The notes under the pieces are model-generated. The model worked only from the letters and a program-made list of their open reading frames with translations. It was not told the origin of the DNA and made no database searches. Positions 46,662 through 58,830 of a stretch of 64,000 nucleotides of DNA are shown here, piece by piece (within the stretch, counting starts at the first letter, position 1; each line of letters begins with the position of its first letter). The position numbers and the translations under genes were made by a program. The DNA lies in the NCBI GenBank assembly GCA_905116865.2, contig CAJHNH020000501.1, forward strand, positions 121,001 to 185,000, written 5' to 3'. The DNA comes from Candidula unifasciata (lineage: Eukaryota; Mollusca; Gastropoda; Stylommatophora; Geomitridae).

Positions 46662-47703
46662 TTACATTTCATGAATAATTTTAACAAGAAGAAAGCCCGC
46701 AGTGGGAAGCATAACAATGAAGAGCTTAACAATAAATGTGTCTTGAAGTGAATGATAGTGTTGGTTTGTCAAGTGTGAACGTTGTTGACCACGAAGACAT
46801 GGTGATTTAAGCGTCGTGGGGAGGAATAATTTGCGATCTAGTGCACATTGGCTGCCACTGGCTATTTTCATGCCGTGAAGGCGTAAAGTGTCTTTAATGT
46901 TGTCGATCCATGTTTTCCGCGGCCATCCTCTTGCTCGTGTAGCCGATCTTCTGAGATGTAATGCTTGTGATGGTATTTGATCTTGCGGCATTCTTACAAG
47001 ATGGCCAAACCACTCAATCTGCTGTTTCTCGATGAATCTGGCACAAGGTGTCGTACCCACAATTTGCCTGATAGTTTCATTATTCACTCGATCGCGGATG
47101 GTTAGGTTGGCTGCTTTTCTCAAGCTTCGCAGCTCACAGGTGTTGATTTTGCGTGTATGAGCTTTAGATAGTGTCCATGTTTGGCACTTGTAACTCAATG
47201 TTGAAATGAAAAGGCTATTAATAATCTGTCTCTTTGCTCTCCTAGTTATGCTTTGATGTCTTAATAATGGTGACAATTGGTATGTAAGTGCACTTGCTTT
47301 CTCTGTCAATTCTACCATTTTGTGTGATCATAGTTCCTGGATATTTAAACTCCCTGACTTGATTTTCGAGCAGAACCATTCAGCTGTATGTGTAGTGGGG
47401 CAGGGGTTTTACTAACTTGCATTGTTTCGGTTTTGCTTACATTGATCTTTATGTTGTATTACTGCATGCTGAGTTTAACCTCGTAATGTGGTCTTGCAGT
47501 CTATCTTCTTCATAGTAGAACAAGCACTGGTCGTCAGCAAATAGTAGTTCGTTTAATGTGGGTGAATCGATAACTTCACCTGATGTTTGAACTTCCTCAT
47601 GATTATAAAGGTCTATGTTGTCTCTATCAGAACTGGCTTCTTTAGATATTCTGTCTATATAGAAGTTTAAGTAACTAGCGGTAAGCCTACATGAGGCCAA
47701 CAA
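46662..47703 (-). mobile_element. RTE-like LINE remnant (second half of RT and C-terminus)
   Basis: Minus-strand pieces: ELLFADDQCLFYYEE (47449-47703, catalytic FADD kept), then 46662-47318 with LTYQLSPLLRHQ, YKCQTWTLSKAH, IEWFGHLVRMPQDQ, RARGWPRKTWIDNI. Same order and high similarity to 11945-13229, but with a gap and frame changes around 47320-47450. 5'-truncated; lies inside the Pax gene on the same strand. Confidence 0.82.
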
Positions 47704-47756
47704 AAGAGTAAAACATTATGTCCAGCAATACAAAATAATAAAGGGAAATTCGGTAG

Positions 47757-48163
47757 ATTTTATAATGGTCTCTCCATTTACACACCGCTATACACTAGCT
47801 AGCTTTTGATTGGACGAACTACATCCACCTCATATGATAGGTCGGCCTCGAGCGTTCCGACTTTCACACAAGGTCACGGGGATATTCCGCACTCGCGCTG
47901 ATACCACGTGTTGTATATTTCACCATGCCAGAGCTTTTAACATTTCTAAAACAGTTAGATACTGAGTCTAACAAACATCTCCCTAGAGAGTGACAAAACC
48001 TATGTCACAGGCCGTCTCTTTCTCGTAAATAAAAACGTAAATCCAAGACAACAATAGACTGCGACACCAGTAACCTCGACCACGGTAGACTAGTCCAAGC
48101 TACTTATCAATGAAGTTGACCTACAAACGGTGGTGTGTAAATGAGGAGACCATCGTATAAATA
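47757..48163. mobile_element. Second foldback element
   Basis: Left ataatggtctctccatttac + acaccgc and right ggtggtgtgtaaatgagga + gaccatcgtataaa are inverted repeats of about 30 bp with few mismatches. The ~350-bp interior has no long frame. Not related to the family at 11419. Confidence 0.6.
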
Positions 48164-49223
48164 ACCAGAAATTCTTACGTTTTTCACCTCAAAAACGCCG
48201 TGATTGACCGTTCATTCATGCTTTTTGACCTTTCACACACGCTAGTCTATGTTACAGAGGTGTCACGATGTGTTTTGTTCGATGCTGTGAGCCGCGTGGT
48301 GTTGGTTGGTGTGAGCGGCCGGCGAGGTTGCCTATAATACAGCTTTGTCGGACCGCGCAGGACATAGATTTACTACAGCTGTCAGTGTTGACGAGCTACA
48401 ATAAAAGCTGCAGTGCTTTTCTGCAGCAAGACTTTTTAGGGCCCACCACAAAATGTTAACACATTTTAAACGACGTGACGTAATCTTCACTCTCTAGTGG
48501 GAAGTAGACTTAAGCTGTTGGTAGGGGGTTAAGGTTAGGGCAAGTTCTAGATGTTGTGGGGTCGTTAAAAAGGGTCGCATCGTGTAATATAGAACACAGG
48601 ATGCATCCGGAGATAGCATCGAAGATAACCCAACGTGACACGGGACGTAGGCTGCATCCTGTCGTGAGATATCTGCTAAGGGTGTGTGATAGGGGGTTGG
48701 GGCCAGTTCTAGATACTGTGGGGTTGTTAAAGGCTATGACATCGTGTTGTATAGAACAGGGTATATCGTCGGTGAAAGCACCGAAGAACACGACTCTTTT
48801 GTAACGTAGACTACTGCTGGTGAAAGGCCACGAAATATGAATGAACAACTAATCACAGTGTGTTAAGGGCGAAAAGCTTTAAAAGGACAGAGACATGGAG
48901 GCATTGGAGCATATTGTTGGGGTAGGGGGAGTTGGGAGAGTGAGAGAGAGGGTAGAAGGGTAGTGGGTAGACGCAGAAAGGGAAGCGATAGGGGGACACA
49001 AAGGCAAAGACGGAAAACAAGTATTGTTTTAGGTCATACATTGAGAAGAAAGGCTTTGGAGAATATTGTGTGAGGAGATATGTTACCGATTCAACGTCGT
49101 CTCCTGAATCATCTTCTCATCCTGCCTCCTTGAGAGCACTGGTTCATTGCTTTTCCTGTACATTGATAGTTGCAAGAATACATAGCTACTCATGTTAAAG
49201 AGTTTGTTGCAAGGCTTATGGGG
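48164..49223. other. Intronic sequence with repeat R3 (48515-48780)
   Basis: Two tandem-like copies of ttagggcaagttctagatgt / ttggggccagttctagatac, about 170 bp apart, each followed by tcgttaaa or ttgttaaagg and a 'catcgtgt' block. Also found inverted at 16970-17050. No exon seen. Confidence 0.5.
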
Positions 49224-50102
49224 TTTACATGTCATGCAGTCATTGCAACACCATATATACATGTCATGCAGTCATTGCAACACCATATATACATGTCATG
49301 CAGTCATTGCAACACCATATATACATGTCATGCAGTCATTGCAACACCATATATACATGTCATGCAGTTATTGCAACACCATATATACATGTCATGCAGT
49401 CATTGCAACACCATTTATACATGTCATGCAGTCATTGCAACACTATATATACATGTCATGCAGTCATTGCAACACCATTTATACAGGTCATGCAGTTATT
49501 GCAACACTATATATACATGTCATGCAGTCATTGCAACACTATATATACATGTCATGCAGTCATTGCAACACCATTTATACATGTCATGCAGTCATTGCAA
49601 CACCATATATACATGTCATGCAGTCATTGCAACACTATATATACATGTCATGCAGTCATTGCAACACTATATATACATGTCATGCAGTCATTGCAACATT
49701 ATATATACATGTCATGCAGTCATTGCAACATTATATATACATGTCATGCAGTCATTGCAACACCATATATACATGTCATGCAGTCATTGCAACATTATAT
49801 ATACATGTCATGCAGTCATTGCAACACTATATATACATGTCATGCAGTCATTGCAACACTATATATACATGTCATGCAGTCATTGCAACACTATATATAC
49901 ATGTCATGAGGGTCATTGCAACACTATATATACATGTCATGCAGTCATTGCAACACTATATATACATGTCATGCAGTCATTGCAACACTATATATACATG
50001 TCATGCAGTCATTGCAAAACCCTATATATACATGTCATGCAGTCATTGCAATACCATATATACATGGCATGCAGTCATTGCAACACCATTTATACATGTC
50101 AA
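49224..50102. repeat. 32-bp minisatellite, about 27 copies
   Basis: Unit catgtcatgcagtcattgca + acaccatatata, 32 bp. Variants: ctatatata, ttatatata, ccatttata. Since 32 is not a multiple of three and the unit has no stop in any plus frame, all three plus frames stay open (up to 358 codons) with a 32-residue protein period; this is an artefact. Confidence 0.95.
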
Positions 50103-50599
50103 AGAGACCATTGCAGCAGGAGATTCACATGCAGTGGCAGCTATAGATGTCACCGAGGACATTGCTAAATCAGCTGTACATGCTATAAAGATCGCTACAA
50201 AAGAAGACCGTGTCTCAGAGATCAGTGTAACAGTAAATATACAGACTGTAGAGACTAGTGTAACATGAGCTCTGCTTGTCACATAGATCATTGCAATAGT
50301 AACTAGCTGCATACGTTACAGACATCGTTTCAAGAACGCCACGATCGTGTGGGACACTCTTGAAAGTAATATACAAACAAATAATTAGTATTTTTATAGT
50401 TAATTAGTTAATCAAATGATAATAGATAATAGCTTATACTTTTGAAACATTTTTTTAACCTACAATACAGTGCAAGTTGACTATTTTACTTTTTTTAGTC
50501 TGGCGCTTTACGCTTTCATTATTCGTTGGAAAAAAATGTAAAATAATTGTGTGGAAAGAATTATTTAATTTATAGTTTTCTAGCTTTCACTGAAATATG
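50103..50599. other. Degenerate end of the array and AT-rich spacer
   Basis: 50100-50310 contains loosely related cattgcaa/cattgctaa blocks about 30 bp apart, an eroded edge of the 32-bp array; AT-rich beyond. Confidence 0.5.
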
Positions 50600-51045
50600 T
50601 AATATTTTTTTTTTATTGCATGTATGTGATTCATGGCTGTGAATCCTGGACAATAGGTATGCAGGCCAAACAATTTCTTGAGGCCTCAGAGATGTGGTTT
50701 TGCAGAAGAATGCTTAGAATACCTTGGACAGCTAAAAAGAGCAATCAAGAGGTTTTGAAAGAGGCGGGAGCCCGAAGACAACTTATCACAAACATCAGAA
50801 GCAGACAGTCTTAATTTTTCGGCCATGTTATGCGAATAGGGAAAATAGAACATGTTGTGACCACTGGAAAGATCTGTGGATGAAGGGATAGAGGAAGATA
50901 ACGAGAGAAGATTCTTGACAGTCTTGTTGCATGGCATGGAGGTGTGTCGGCACGAACTAATACATGCTGCAGGAAATCTTGGAATATGGAGAGGCATGAT
51001 CGCCCACGCCAGTCGGTAAGGCAACTGATGATGATGATGATGATG
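50600..51045 (+). mobile_element. LINE 3' end with (ATG)n tail
   Basis: Encodes VIHGCESWTIGMQAK, FLEASEMWFCRRMLRIPWTA, RRQLITNIRSRQS, then frame-broken VTTGKI-type sequence, ending agtcggtaaggcaactgatg and (ATG)n at 51026-51042. Best copy of this 3' end; nearly the inverse of 1612-1990. Confidence 0.78.
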
Positions 51046-51185
51046 TGATTCAACGCCGCCAGGACCACATAACGAGCGACTAACACCAGATGACACAAAG
51101 CGCCACCATTCGGATGAAGATCAACCGGGCACAAGTCCTAGAAACCCAACAGTTAGATTATATTAGAGCCCCTGACTTAAGCCGA
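51046..51185 (-). repeat. Dispersed repeat R1, inverted copy
   Basis: cgccaggaccacataacgag, acacaaagcgccaccattcg: complement of R1. It sits directly after the (ATG)n tail of the LINE. Confidence 0.6.
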
Positions 51186-51189
51186 GGTG

Positions 51190-51870
51190 AGGCATTTAAT
51201 TATACATACAAACATGCATATATATATATATATCAATGTTTTGCGATCCACTACAATATGCTAACACCAAAAGCCGTACCTTGCCACCAGTAAAATACTG
51301 TTACAGAGGTTTTGTCGTTTAATAAGTTTAGATAATTGCCTAGAACCTTTTTCGAGAATGCCACACTGAATGCAACGTGTTGCTAGGATATATACATGTA
51401 TGAATTTAAAAGTTACTTAAACAAAGCTAATAAACAGATGGCAATAGACTGGAAACTCTATAAAACAGATGAAAACAAAACATATATTAGCGACGACGTG
51501 CAAGAGAAAACATAAGATTTTAAAGGGGTAGGAAATTAAAGGGAAGAGAAAAAGTTAGTAAGGAAAAACTAATAGTTCATGTTAGCTTCACAAAATCGAT
51601 CACAGTAAACAAACAAAAGACGTTGCGGCGATTAGCCTTCACCGCCACATAAAGAACAACACAGTACACATACACAAATATGCTCTAACTATGAAGTGAC
51701 TACATAGGACTCTAATGTACAAAATAAATGATACTCATCTGTACGGAGTTGAAGCGGCAGGAAAATGTGTCAAAGTAGAGCAGATAGAATAAAAACGATG
51801 AAGTGACTGCGAGCCTTGGGATCATACAAACAGCACGGCAGTATAATGAATAAATTACCAGTGTAGATAA
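51190..51870. other. No recognised feature
   Basis: AT-rich intron. Searched for the missing homeobox exon upstream of a donor; none seen. Confidence 0.4.
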
Positions 51871-51874
51871 TTAC

Positions 51875-52234
51875 CGTTCTCGGAGCAGACATCGTTGTCT
51901 CGGCTATCGTCAAGGCTGGACCAAGTCAAGTCTATGTTGCGTGGCCAAGCGTTGGTCATCTGCTGCTGTGGATCTACCGTTAAAGGCGCATGAGTGGACA
52001 ATGGCCGAGCTGGCAGCAGATGGGAGATGTCCATCCCGGTGGGCGTCACCAGAGCGGATGCTGGGAGGTGAGCAGGCGGCGCTAGCGGCGAGGGGGCAGG
52101 CCACCACGTGTACAGGGGCCGCAGGACATGCGAGGCAATTCTGGCGTACTCGCAGGCTGCCCGTTCAGCAGCCCTGTTTCTGAGAATCCTGTTGATTGAG
52201 CTGACACTGGGAACGTGGCTCTCGCTACACACAC
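51875..52234 (-). CDS. eyg: Eyegone-like Pax protein, exon with C-terminal half of RED subdomain and linker
   Basis: A ctggacag acceptor and phase-1 join give GVCSESHVPSVSSINRILRN, the last helices of the paired-domain RED subdomain, followed by RAAERAACEYARIA. That Ala/Glu-rich extension resembles the one I recall directly after RED in eyegone proteins. About 80 residues of Pro/Ala/Leu-rich linker follow (PLAPPAHLPASA), then DDSRDNDVCSENG and a GTAATT donor in phase 1. The exon is 360 nt (120 codons) and fully open. It should join an exon carrying the first three quarters of the homeodomain. Plus-strand frames here are shadows. Confidence 0.85.
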
Positions 52235-52445
52235 CTGTCCAGGTAAACAAGTCTATAGTAAAGAAAACCATTTAAACGAATAAAAAATGTATAACTAGAA
52301 CTGACAACATTAAGTTGCTGCTAGTGTGCCTTCATCAGCACACAACAGCACGGAAATGAAACAGCCACACACACAAAGCACACATACGCATAAACACACA
52401 CACATACAAAACGCGCATTCTTGTGTGATTTTGTTTTTAAAATGT

Positions 52446-52668
52446 GTTGCGTATCCTTTACAGGACGTTGCAGAACCAACCTCAGCACTTTCTGGCTGTT
52501 GTGGTTTTTCAAGGCAAATTTAAGTCCAGTATTTTACCAGTGCACTGAACGGTCGGCTCTCGGTACCACGGTCAAAACCATCGCAAGACAAACCGTCCGC
52601 AGCAGGGATTGAACCCGGTACATCGACATTATGAAGCGCGTTCACAATGCCTAAGCCACAAACGCCGA
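52446..52668 (-). repeat. tRNA-derived SINE family S1, copy
   Basis: gtatcctttacaggacgttg, caaggcaaatttaagtccag, then ggattgaacccggtacatcg (complement of a B box) and tgcctaagccacaaacgccg (complement of the A box). Confidence 0.75.
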
Positions 52669-52937
52669 CTCTTATTTGATTGAGTATTCATAAACATTAA
52701 GATGTTTTCTTCAATATAAATGAACTGGGCAGATTTCACGATAGTAAGAACATTTAACGGGAGTTTGTCGTTAAATAAGGGGAACATGATGAATACAGAG
52801 CAGTTGCAATTTTCTTGTTTTTTAAACAGTTACAAGAAGATCACATTTAGAAGCATGTAATGTGATGAAGTTGAACTCGGTGTTGAAACGTAAAGTTACC
52901 TAGCACACTCTTAACAATTCCTGATCTGCCAAAAGTG

Positions 52938-53038
<101 letters not shown>

Positions 53039-53390
53039 GTTTTGTTTTGTAAGATGTATGCTCCCGTTATTCATCTATCCCTCAGGCTGATGGTCTGAAG
53101 ACACTCGGTTTCTTTTTGGACAGAGGGCCAGCCCTGACATTTCTACTGTGGATCTTGTATGCTTTGCTAGCTGAATTAGATCTCACCCTAAAATTAACGC
53201 TTCAGTTTGAAGGCGAGTGGCTTGACAAACAACAGTGGTGTCGCTATAGGCTCCAAAACTGGTCCTAGCTAGGCAAACATCTTGATAGGTAACCCGATGA
53301 ATTCGACATTCAGCAACTTTTACGTTTCTGGATCGAGGAAGGAGTGGAGAAAAAAATATATCGGTGTTTTTGCCGCCGCTATAAGTAGTC

Positions 53391-53628
53391 TGGTCGGCTC
53401 TGTGGCTAAGTCGATGCGAACGCTTCGCTTCGTAATGCCGGAATGCCAGGTTCGATCCCAGCTGCAGGTAACTCGCCTTGAGTTGGTTTCGACAGTGGTA
53501 TCAAGAAAGCCGACATTCCAGTAAGCTATGGCAAACTACTGGATATAAATTGCCTAGAAAAACCACACAACAACCAGGGGCTGTTAGGGTTGGTTCTGCA
53601 ACGTCCTGTAAAGGATTCGCAACTAACA
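53391..53628 (+). repeat. tRNA-derived SINE family S1, reference copy
   Basis: Head gtcggctctgtggctaagtc + gatgcgaacg (A box), then aggttcgatcccagctgcag (B box GGTTCGATCC) at tRNA-like spacing. Body includes tcgacagtggtatcaagaaa and tgcctagaaaaaccacacaa; 3' end gttctgcaacgtcctgtaaa. Four or more other copies occur in the window. Confidence 0.8.
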
Positions 53629-53724
53629 TAAGTAGTCTGACTAAGGAGGGGGTGGCGGTAACAAAAGCAATTATGTGGCTAGAGATGCATAAATTATTCA
53701 CTTGCGTTAAGGGGTTTAATTCTT
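53629..53724 (+). mobile_element. Short RNase H fragment of the I-like LINE
   Basis: VAVTKAIMWLEMHKLF matches MAVTKAITWLEILTF of the minus-strand remnant at 422-628; about 25 codons survive. Confidence 0.5.
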
Positions 53725-54010
53725 CAGATCTCCGTGTGGGTTCGTGGGCCCTGTTGTAGGGAAAACAAGAATAGACCCACTTCTTACACAAAAGCATATC
53801 GTAAGAGTCGTCTAATTGGGAGCTTCCTTCGAAGTCTAAGTGCATCTGCTTGAGAGGCAAGGAACCAACAGTCTGCATACAAATTAATCAGATCTGTCAG
53901 ACAGATGCACATGCAACACTCAAGTTCTGGAACAGTACTGCAGTCCAGAAGTGGATGAACAACTACAACTTTTCGCCAGAGTTTACAGCTGGCGAATACG
54001 AAGAAGAGGA
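53725..54010 (+). repeat. Dispersed repeat family S2, copy
   Basis: gtgggttcgtgggccctgtt, aacaagaatagacccacttc, aggcaaggaaccaacagtct, gttctggaacagtactgcag, tttacagctggcgaatacga. Nearly full length. Confidence 0.75.
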
Positions 54011-54084
54011 GGAATTCTTAAGAAGATTGAGACAGGATGGGTTGGAAGGCAATGGTAGGAGTCTCTGGCTAGCAATCAATTTTC

Positions 54085-54412
54085 ATTTTTGTGTCAGAGC
54101 GATCATTGGGTCGGACTGGCTTGTATGGTAGGTACAGAACAAGCAAAGAGCGGAGCCGATGTTGTCAGTTCTCTCAAGGAAGCAAGAAAAGTAGATAATT
54201 CAGGAGACGACGGTGAATGGGTAACACTAAAAAAAAAAAAAAAAAATACCAGAACTTCATGTCAAAAGAGGAATGACCAGACATGAACACTATGCAGGCA
54301 GTCAGAGAAAAATAGTAAACCAACAAAGAACTGGTGATATCAGTCGCCAAACGCTGAGTGATATGCTTAAGATTGGATCCGAGCGCTTATGGCATTTTCT
54401 GATGTGCGATGA
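54085..54412 (+). mobile_element. I-like LINE 3' end seeding a tetranucleotide tail
   Basis: In shifted frames: GTEQAKSGADVVSSL, then after a poly-A run VKRGMTRHEHYAGSQRK, NQQRTGDISRQTLSDMLKIG, ERLWHFLMCDENN and a stop. This parallels NQDATGTISIGTLRWLLKMG / ERLWKCPECCD at 15540-15630. The tail ctaactaacta starts right after the stop and runs into the next feature. Confidence 0.7.
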
Positions 54413-55080
<668 letters not shown>

Positions 55081-55387
55081 AACCAATTAACTCAACTTAC
55101 GTTTTTTTTTAAAAATACCATGTTTGGCAATCTTAGGATGGTAAGTCTCCAGAGGTGTACAGGAATTATATATATGATGACTTTGGAATGACATGCATAC
55201 ACACACACAAAATTACTTGACTGAGAACTATGCATTATTCTGGCCATTCTTAGTCCCTTTAAATATTTGAAAAGTGTACACATTTTCAAGGCGCAGCAAT
55301 CCTTCTCTATTTTTTTGGGGTCTTTTTCTGGGATTGAGGGAGGACAATGTGTCTAAGCTGCCAGATTGTGGCGCAGGCGACGGAGAA

Positions 55388-55389
<2 letters not shown>

Positions 55390-55445
<56 letters not shown>

Positions 55446-55485
55446 CACACACACGCACACACACTCGCACACGCACACACACATG
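55390..55485. repeat. (AC)n microsatellite next to the Pax exon donor
   Basis: About 55 bp pure CA followed by an interrupted CA/CTCA tract, ending about 12 bp from the donor of the exon at 55500. Confidence 0.95.
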
Positions 55486-55499
55486 TATGTATAAATTAC

Positions 55500-55654
55500 C
55501 GTCTGCCAGCAACTTGTCCCTGATCTCCCAGGCAAACATGGTCGGGTTGTCGTTTTTAGCTGCTCAATTTTGGTCACCACAGATGGGGTTGCCACTTTGG
55601 GCTTGCTGCCTCCAATGATGCTGCACTTGAAGGTCATCGGGTCATAGAGCCGAC
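55500..55654 (-). CDS. eyg: Eyegone-like Pax protein, exon with N-terminal half of RED subdomain; 1-nt frame break
   Basis: An acag acceptor joins in phase 1 to the exon at 63.8 kb, giving SRLYDPMTFKCSIIGGSKPK and then VATPSVVTKIEQLK. After this the reading shifts by one base, and the expected Pax sequence resumes (MFAWEIRDKLLAD) before a GTAATT donor in phase 1. The exon is 155 nt; 156 would keep frame between its two phase-1 borders. The break falls in an A homopolymer on the coding strand (five T on the plus strand at 55553-55557), a typical assembly-consensus indel site. GGSKPKVATP and FAWEIRDKLL are hallmark paired-domain RED motifs; no PAI subdomain is seen, as expected for eyegone-type Pax. 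Confidence 0.8.
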
Positions 55655-57000
55655 CTGTTAAAAGGAAATGAATGTTGGGCTACAGTTGTTACAATATGGT
55701 ATCCATTCGCGAGAACCACGTTACTCCATCCACTAATCTACCCATTATACATTTGTTTCTTCATCCATTCATTCCTTCATTCGACTCCTCTTCTGCTTCT
55801 TCGCCTCCTCCTTCCTCCATCACTTTTTTTCTTATTTCTACTCCTCCTCTCCTGTTTTGCCTCTTAGTTGAGGAGAGACTACCAGACAGCAAGCTTTAGA
55901 ATGATATCATCCACAAGAAATAGATACATGAAGGCAGATTATCATCTTACTGTGTGAGTTTCTGACCTAATTTTGTGGCAGTTGTGTGTGTGTGAATGGG
56001 GGGGGGAGGGGGGGGGGATTATTCTACTTTATCCCTCCCAACTAGTAAAGGCTAAAAAAGGGGTTTTCCTTACACCTGATTTTTGGGGCTGAAATGTGGA
56101 GAAGTTGCAACCTAGCTGTAAGTCACAAAACAATGCGCCAACCGCCCACCAGAAGGCACATGAGAAAAAATAAGATTATCCGAACAGCTGGTCCTTTACA
56201 GAATGCAGCTTTCGTCATGGCACACCTGGAACTCTTTCTCTAGCCACTTCTCCAGCCCTATGTGCCTTTATAGTCAGTCCTAGATGTCTGCCTCTTCTGA
56301 AAAACTGCACCGTCTTATCTTCCTAGATGTCTGGCTAAAATACCCCTCTGTCTGGTTCCTGAATCAAACTGCATGTTTGTCCTCGTAAGAATATTTATCA
56401 TGTTGATTTTCTCTCCAGGCCACGACGACATTGAAAATGGCTAAAATACCCCAGGTATTATGACAAGTTGTCTACGAGGCTATTCTCATCGGCACCCAGA
56501 TCATGTGGGATGTTCACGTTTGTACTCTTCTTCGTTAATGAAGTTCTAAGAGTATTTTTGTAAAATGTCAGATCGAAACTCTATTTTATTTTCTTTCAAT
56601 GATAGGGTAAGTTTGCATGACCCACATCCATGAGTTGCCATGGGAAATACGCGTGATCTCAAAATATTTACTGCAACTAGCACGCAGGTGTTGTCCTTAG
56701 GTTATACCTGCTGTTTGGTCTCTATGTTGAACAGAAAATTACCTTTTATTAATTATAAATGGAAATGAAAAAGTACAAAAGAAAAATTGAATTTAAAGTT
56801 GTTTGGTCATTATTATTACCTGTATTCGACTATTTTTGTAAGGAGGACGAAGGAAAGGTTGGAGTTGTGGTAAGTGGTTTGAGGTCGGGGAGGGGATCCT
56901 AATAGTGTGTATTAGAGCGGATTGTCTAGTACAGTTGAACTTTTTCAGTTTTGCTACCGTCGTACAAAATGGGCCTTTACCTCACAGAGGTTTTGATGCT
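55655..57000. other. Pax intron sequence, no recognised feature
   Basis: Contains G-rich runs at 55998-56020 and old LINE-like pieces (56480-56720) that I cannot assign. No exon seen. Confidence 0.4.
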
Positions 57001-57285
57001 GGGAGATCCCCGTGTGGGTTCCGGGGCCCATCGTGGGGGAAAACAAGAATAGACCCTCTGGCTACCCACAAGCATGTCGTAAGAGTCGACTAATTGGAGT
57101 CGGAGTGCATCTGCCTGAGAGGCAAGGAACCAACAGTCTGGTTCAAGTGAATCAGATCTGTAAAACTGATGCACACGCAACATTCAGGTTCTGGAGCAGG
57201 ACTGCAGTTCAGAAGTGGTCGAACAATCAGAACTGTCCGCCAGAGTGTACAGCTGGTGAACGCGAAGAAGAAGAAGATGCTGGAA
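57001..57285 (+). repeat. Dispersed repeat family S2, reference copy
   Basis: ccgtgtgggttccggggccc, tgggggaaaacaagaataga, catgtcgtaagagtcgacta, gtgcatctgcctgagaggca, ctgtaaaactgatgcacacg, gttctggagcaggactgcag, gtacagctggtgaacgcgaa. Best conserved of six copies. Confidence 0.75.
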
Positions 57286-57898
57286 GTCGCGAAAAAGAGC
57301 CCAGATATTAAAGATAAGAGGATCTGTCTCATCTCATTAGAATTGATTCTGTCTTCTTCCATCTCTCTCAGAGCGGCAGGTAGCCTACAGAAGTAATAAG
57401 AACCCCACGGCTTCGGTGGCAACACATAGGGATAGTGAATTATGCATTGTGAATGGAACAACGCGGCTCGGAAAATAACCCAGCATTTATTTGTGTGACC
57501 TGATTATCCCGTTTTCACAAATTCTCTTTTATATTTTCAAATAATTATGACTTCTCTGGAGGTTGAACATGATATATGGGATCCTCCTTGTTGGTCTGCC
57601 GTCCAGATTTTTTTTTTAAATCTAAGGATTGTATGGTACACCTCAAGGTAGCATCCCAAAGGGGACAAACTGATCGAGCGATTGAAATCATTAAATATAC
57701 TGACGTGTGCTCCTGTCTCGACCAGCCCAAAGTGGGTAGCTGGCAATTTTCTGGACATAAAGGACGTCTGGTGTAAATATGACCTAACTACACACCGAGT
57801 TTCAGTTGGTCTAAAAATATTGAGCTAACATAATGTATATTTTTAAAAAAAAGAAATATAAGAGTATCGGAAAAAAAACCGATTTAGTTTTATTATAC

Positions 57899-57975
<77 letters not shown>

Positions 57976-58519
57976 TTATATACTATTTCATGTAATAATA
58001 CTAAAATCCTGCAACTAATCTTTTGTTGCGTTTTGAAGCGTTGCAATAAATATCTTTTTTGTCTATGTTTCAAAGTTTCAATGCCGATATGTTCTGCTGT
58101 ACCTATTGTTACGTGTCTGCACATGATCAAAACCGTCAGCTGGTGTCACCGGTTGCTATCCCACAGACAGCGCCCTGAGAGACACGCGCGGACATGACAA
58201 TCGGGTGAGCTGCTCGCTTTGCCGGGTCACTGATCAATCGGAACAAGCCGACTGATTGAGTAAAACAGGCGAATTGATGAGGAAATAATAAACTTGATCA
58301 AACAGAAACCATTCAGGGGACACAGCAAATTATTTCAATAGAATTATTTTTCCTTGGGAAAGACAGTATATGTTACTTCAATAAGATACTCATCCAATAT
58401 GTCGTGTCCAGATGGTCAGGATATCACCCGTTTGCACATCAATGGGTTTCTGGGTAACATTTTTTTATGCTACCTTTCAATACATTCTATATCTTTCAGT
58501 GTTTTCCTCCGTTTATAAT
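57286..58519. other. Pax intron sequence with (TA)n(TG)n at 57897-57974
   Basis: The 57540-57780 region has overlapping open frames on both strands with no family match I recognise. No exon call made. Confidence 0.45.
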
Positions 58520-58830
58520 GGAGGGCCGCGTTAGGAGACTCACTTTCAAATCCAGCTGCGACTCGCAGCAGCCCACGGTCGGTGTTCGAAACCGGGCCGT
58601 CTGTGGGGTTTCACCCAGCCTCTAGGTCTAGGTAATGGGTACCAGAGTTAACACTCTGGGTTGATTGGAGGCAACATCGGTGTAGCTACAGAGTTTCGTG
58701 CGGACAGCGACACAGGTGGACAGTTTCTTATCAGCAGTCCGTACTGGTGGTAGAACACTTATGGTTTATAACCGTGTGCAATGACGCTGGTTCACATCTC
58801 CCGACTTTACCTTTACATCTGTTTATATCG
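58520..58830 (+). repeat. SINE-like repeat
   Basis: gcgttaggagactcactttc and cggtcggtgttcgaaaccgg (B-box-like), with body taatgggtaccagagttaac and agagtttcgtgcggacagcg. Single copy in this window. Confidence 0.5.

Noticed and set aside
49170..50268. Cys/His-rich 'zinc-finger-like' frames of 226-358 codons
   Set aside because: Same peptide appears in all three frames because the unit is 32 bp without stops; not a protein-coding signature.
57537..57776. Overlapping open frames on both strands
   Set aside because: No recognisable domain and no flanking splice-site pair; left unassigned.
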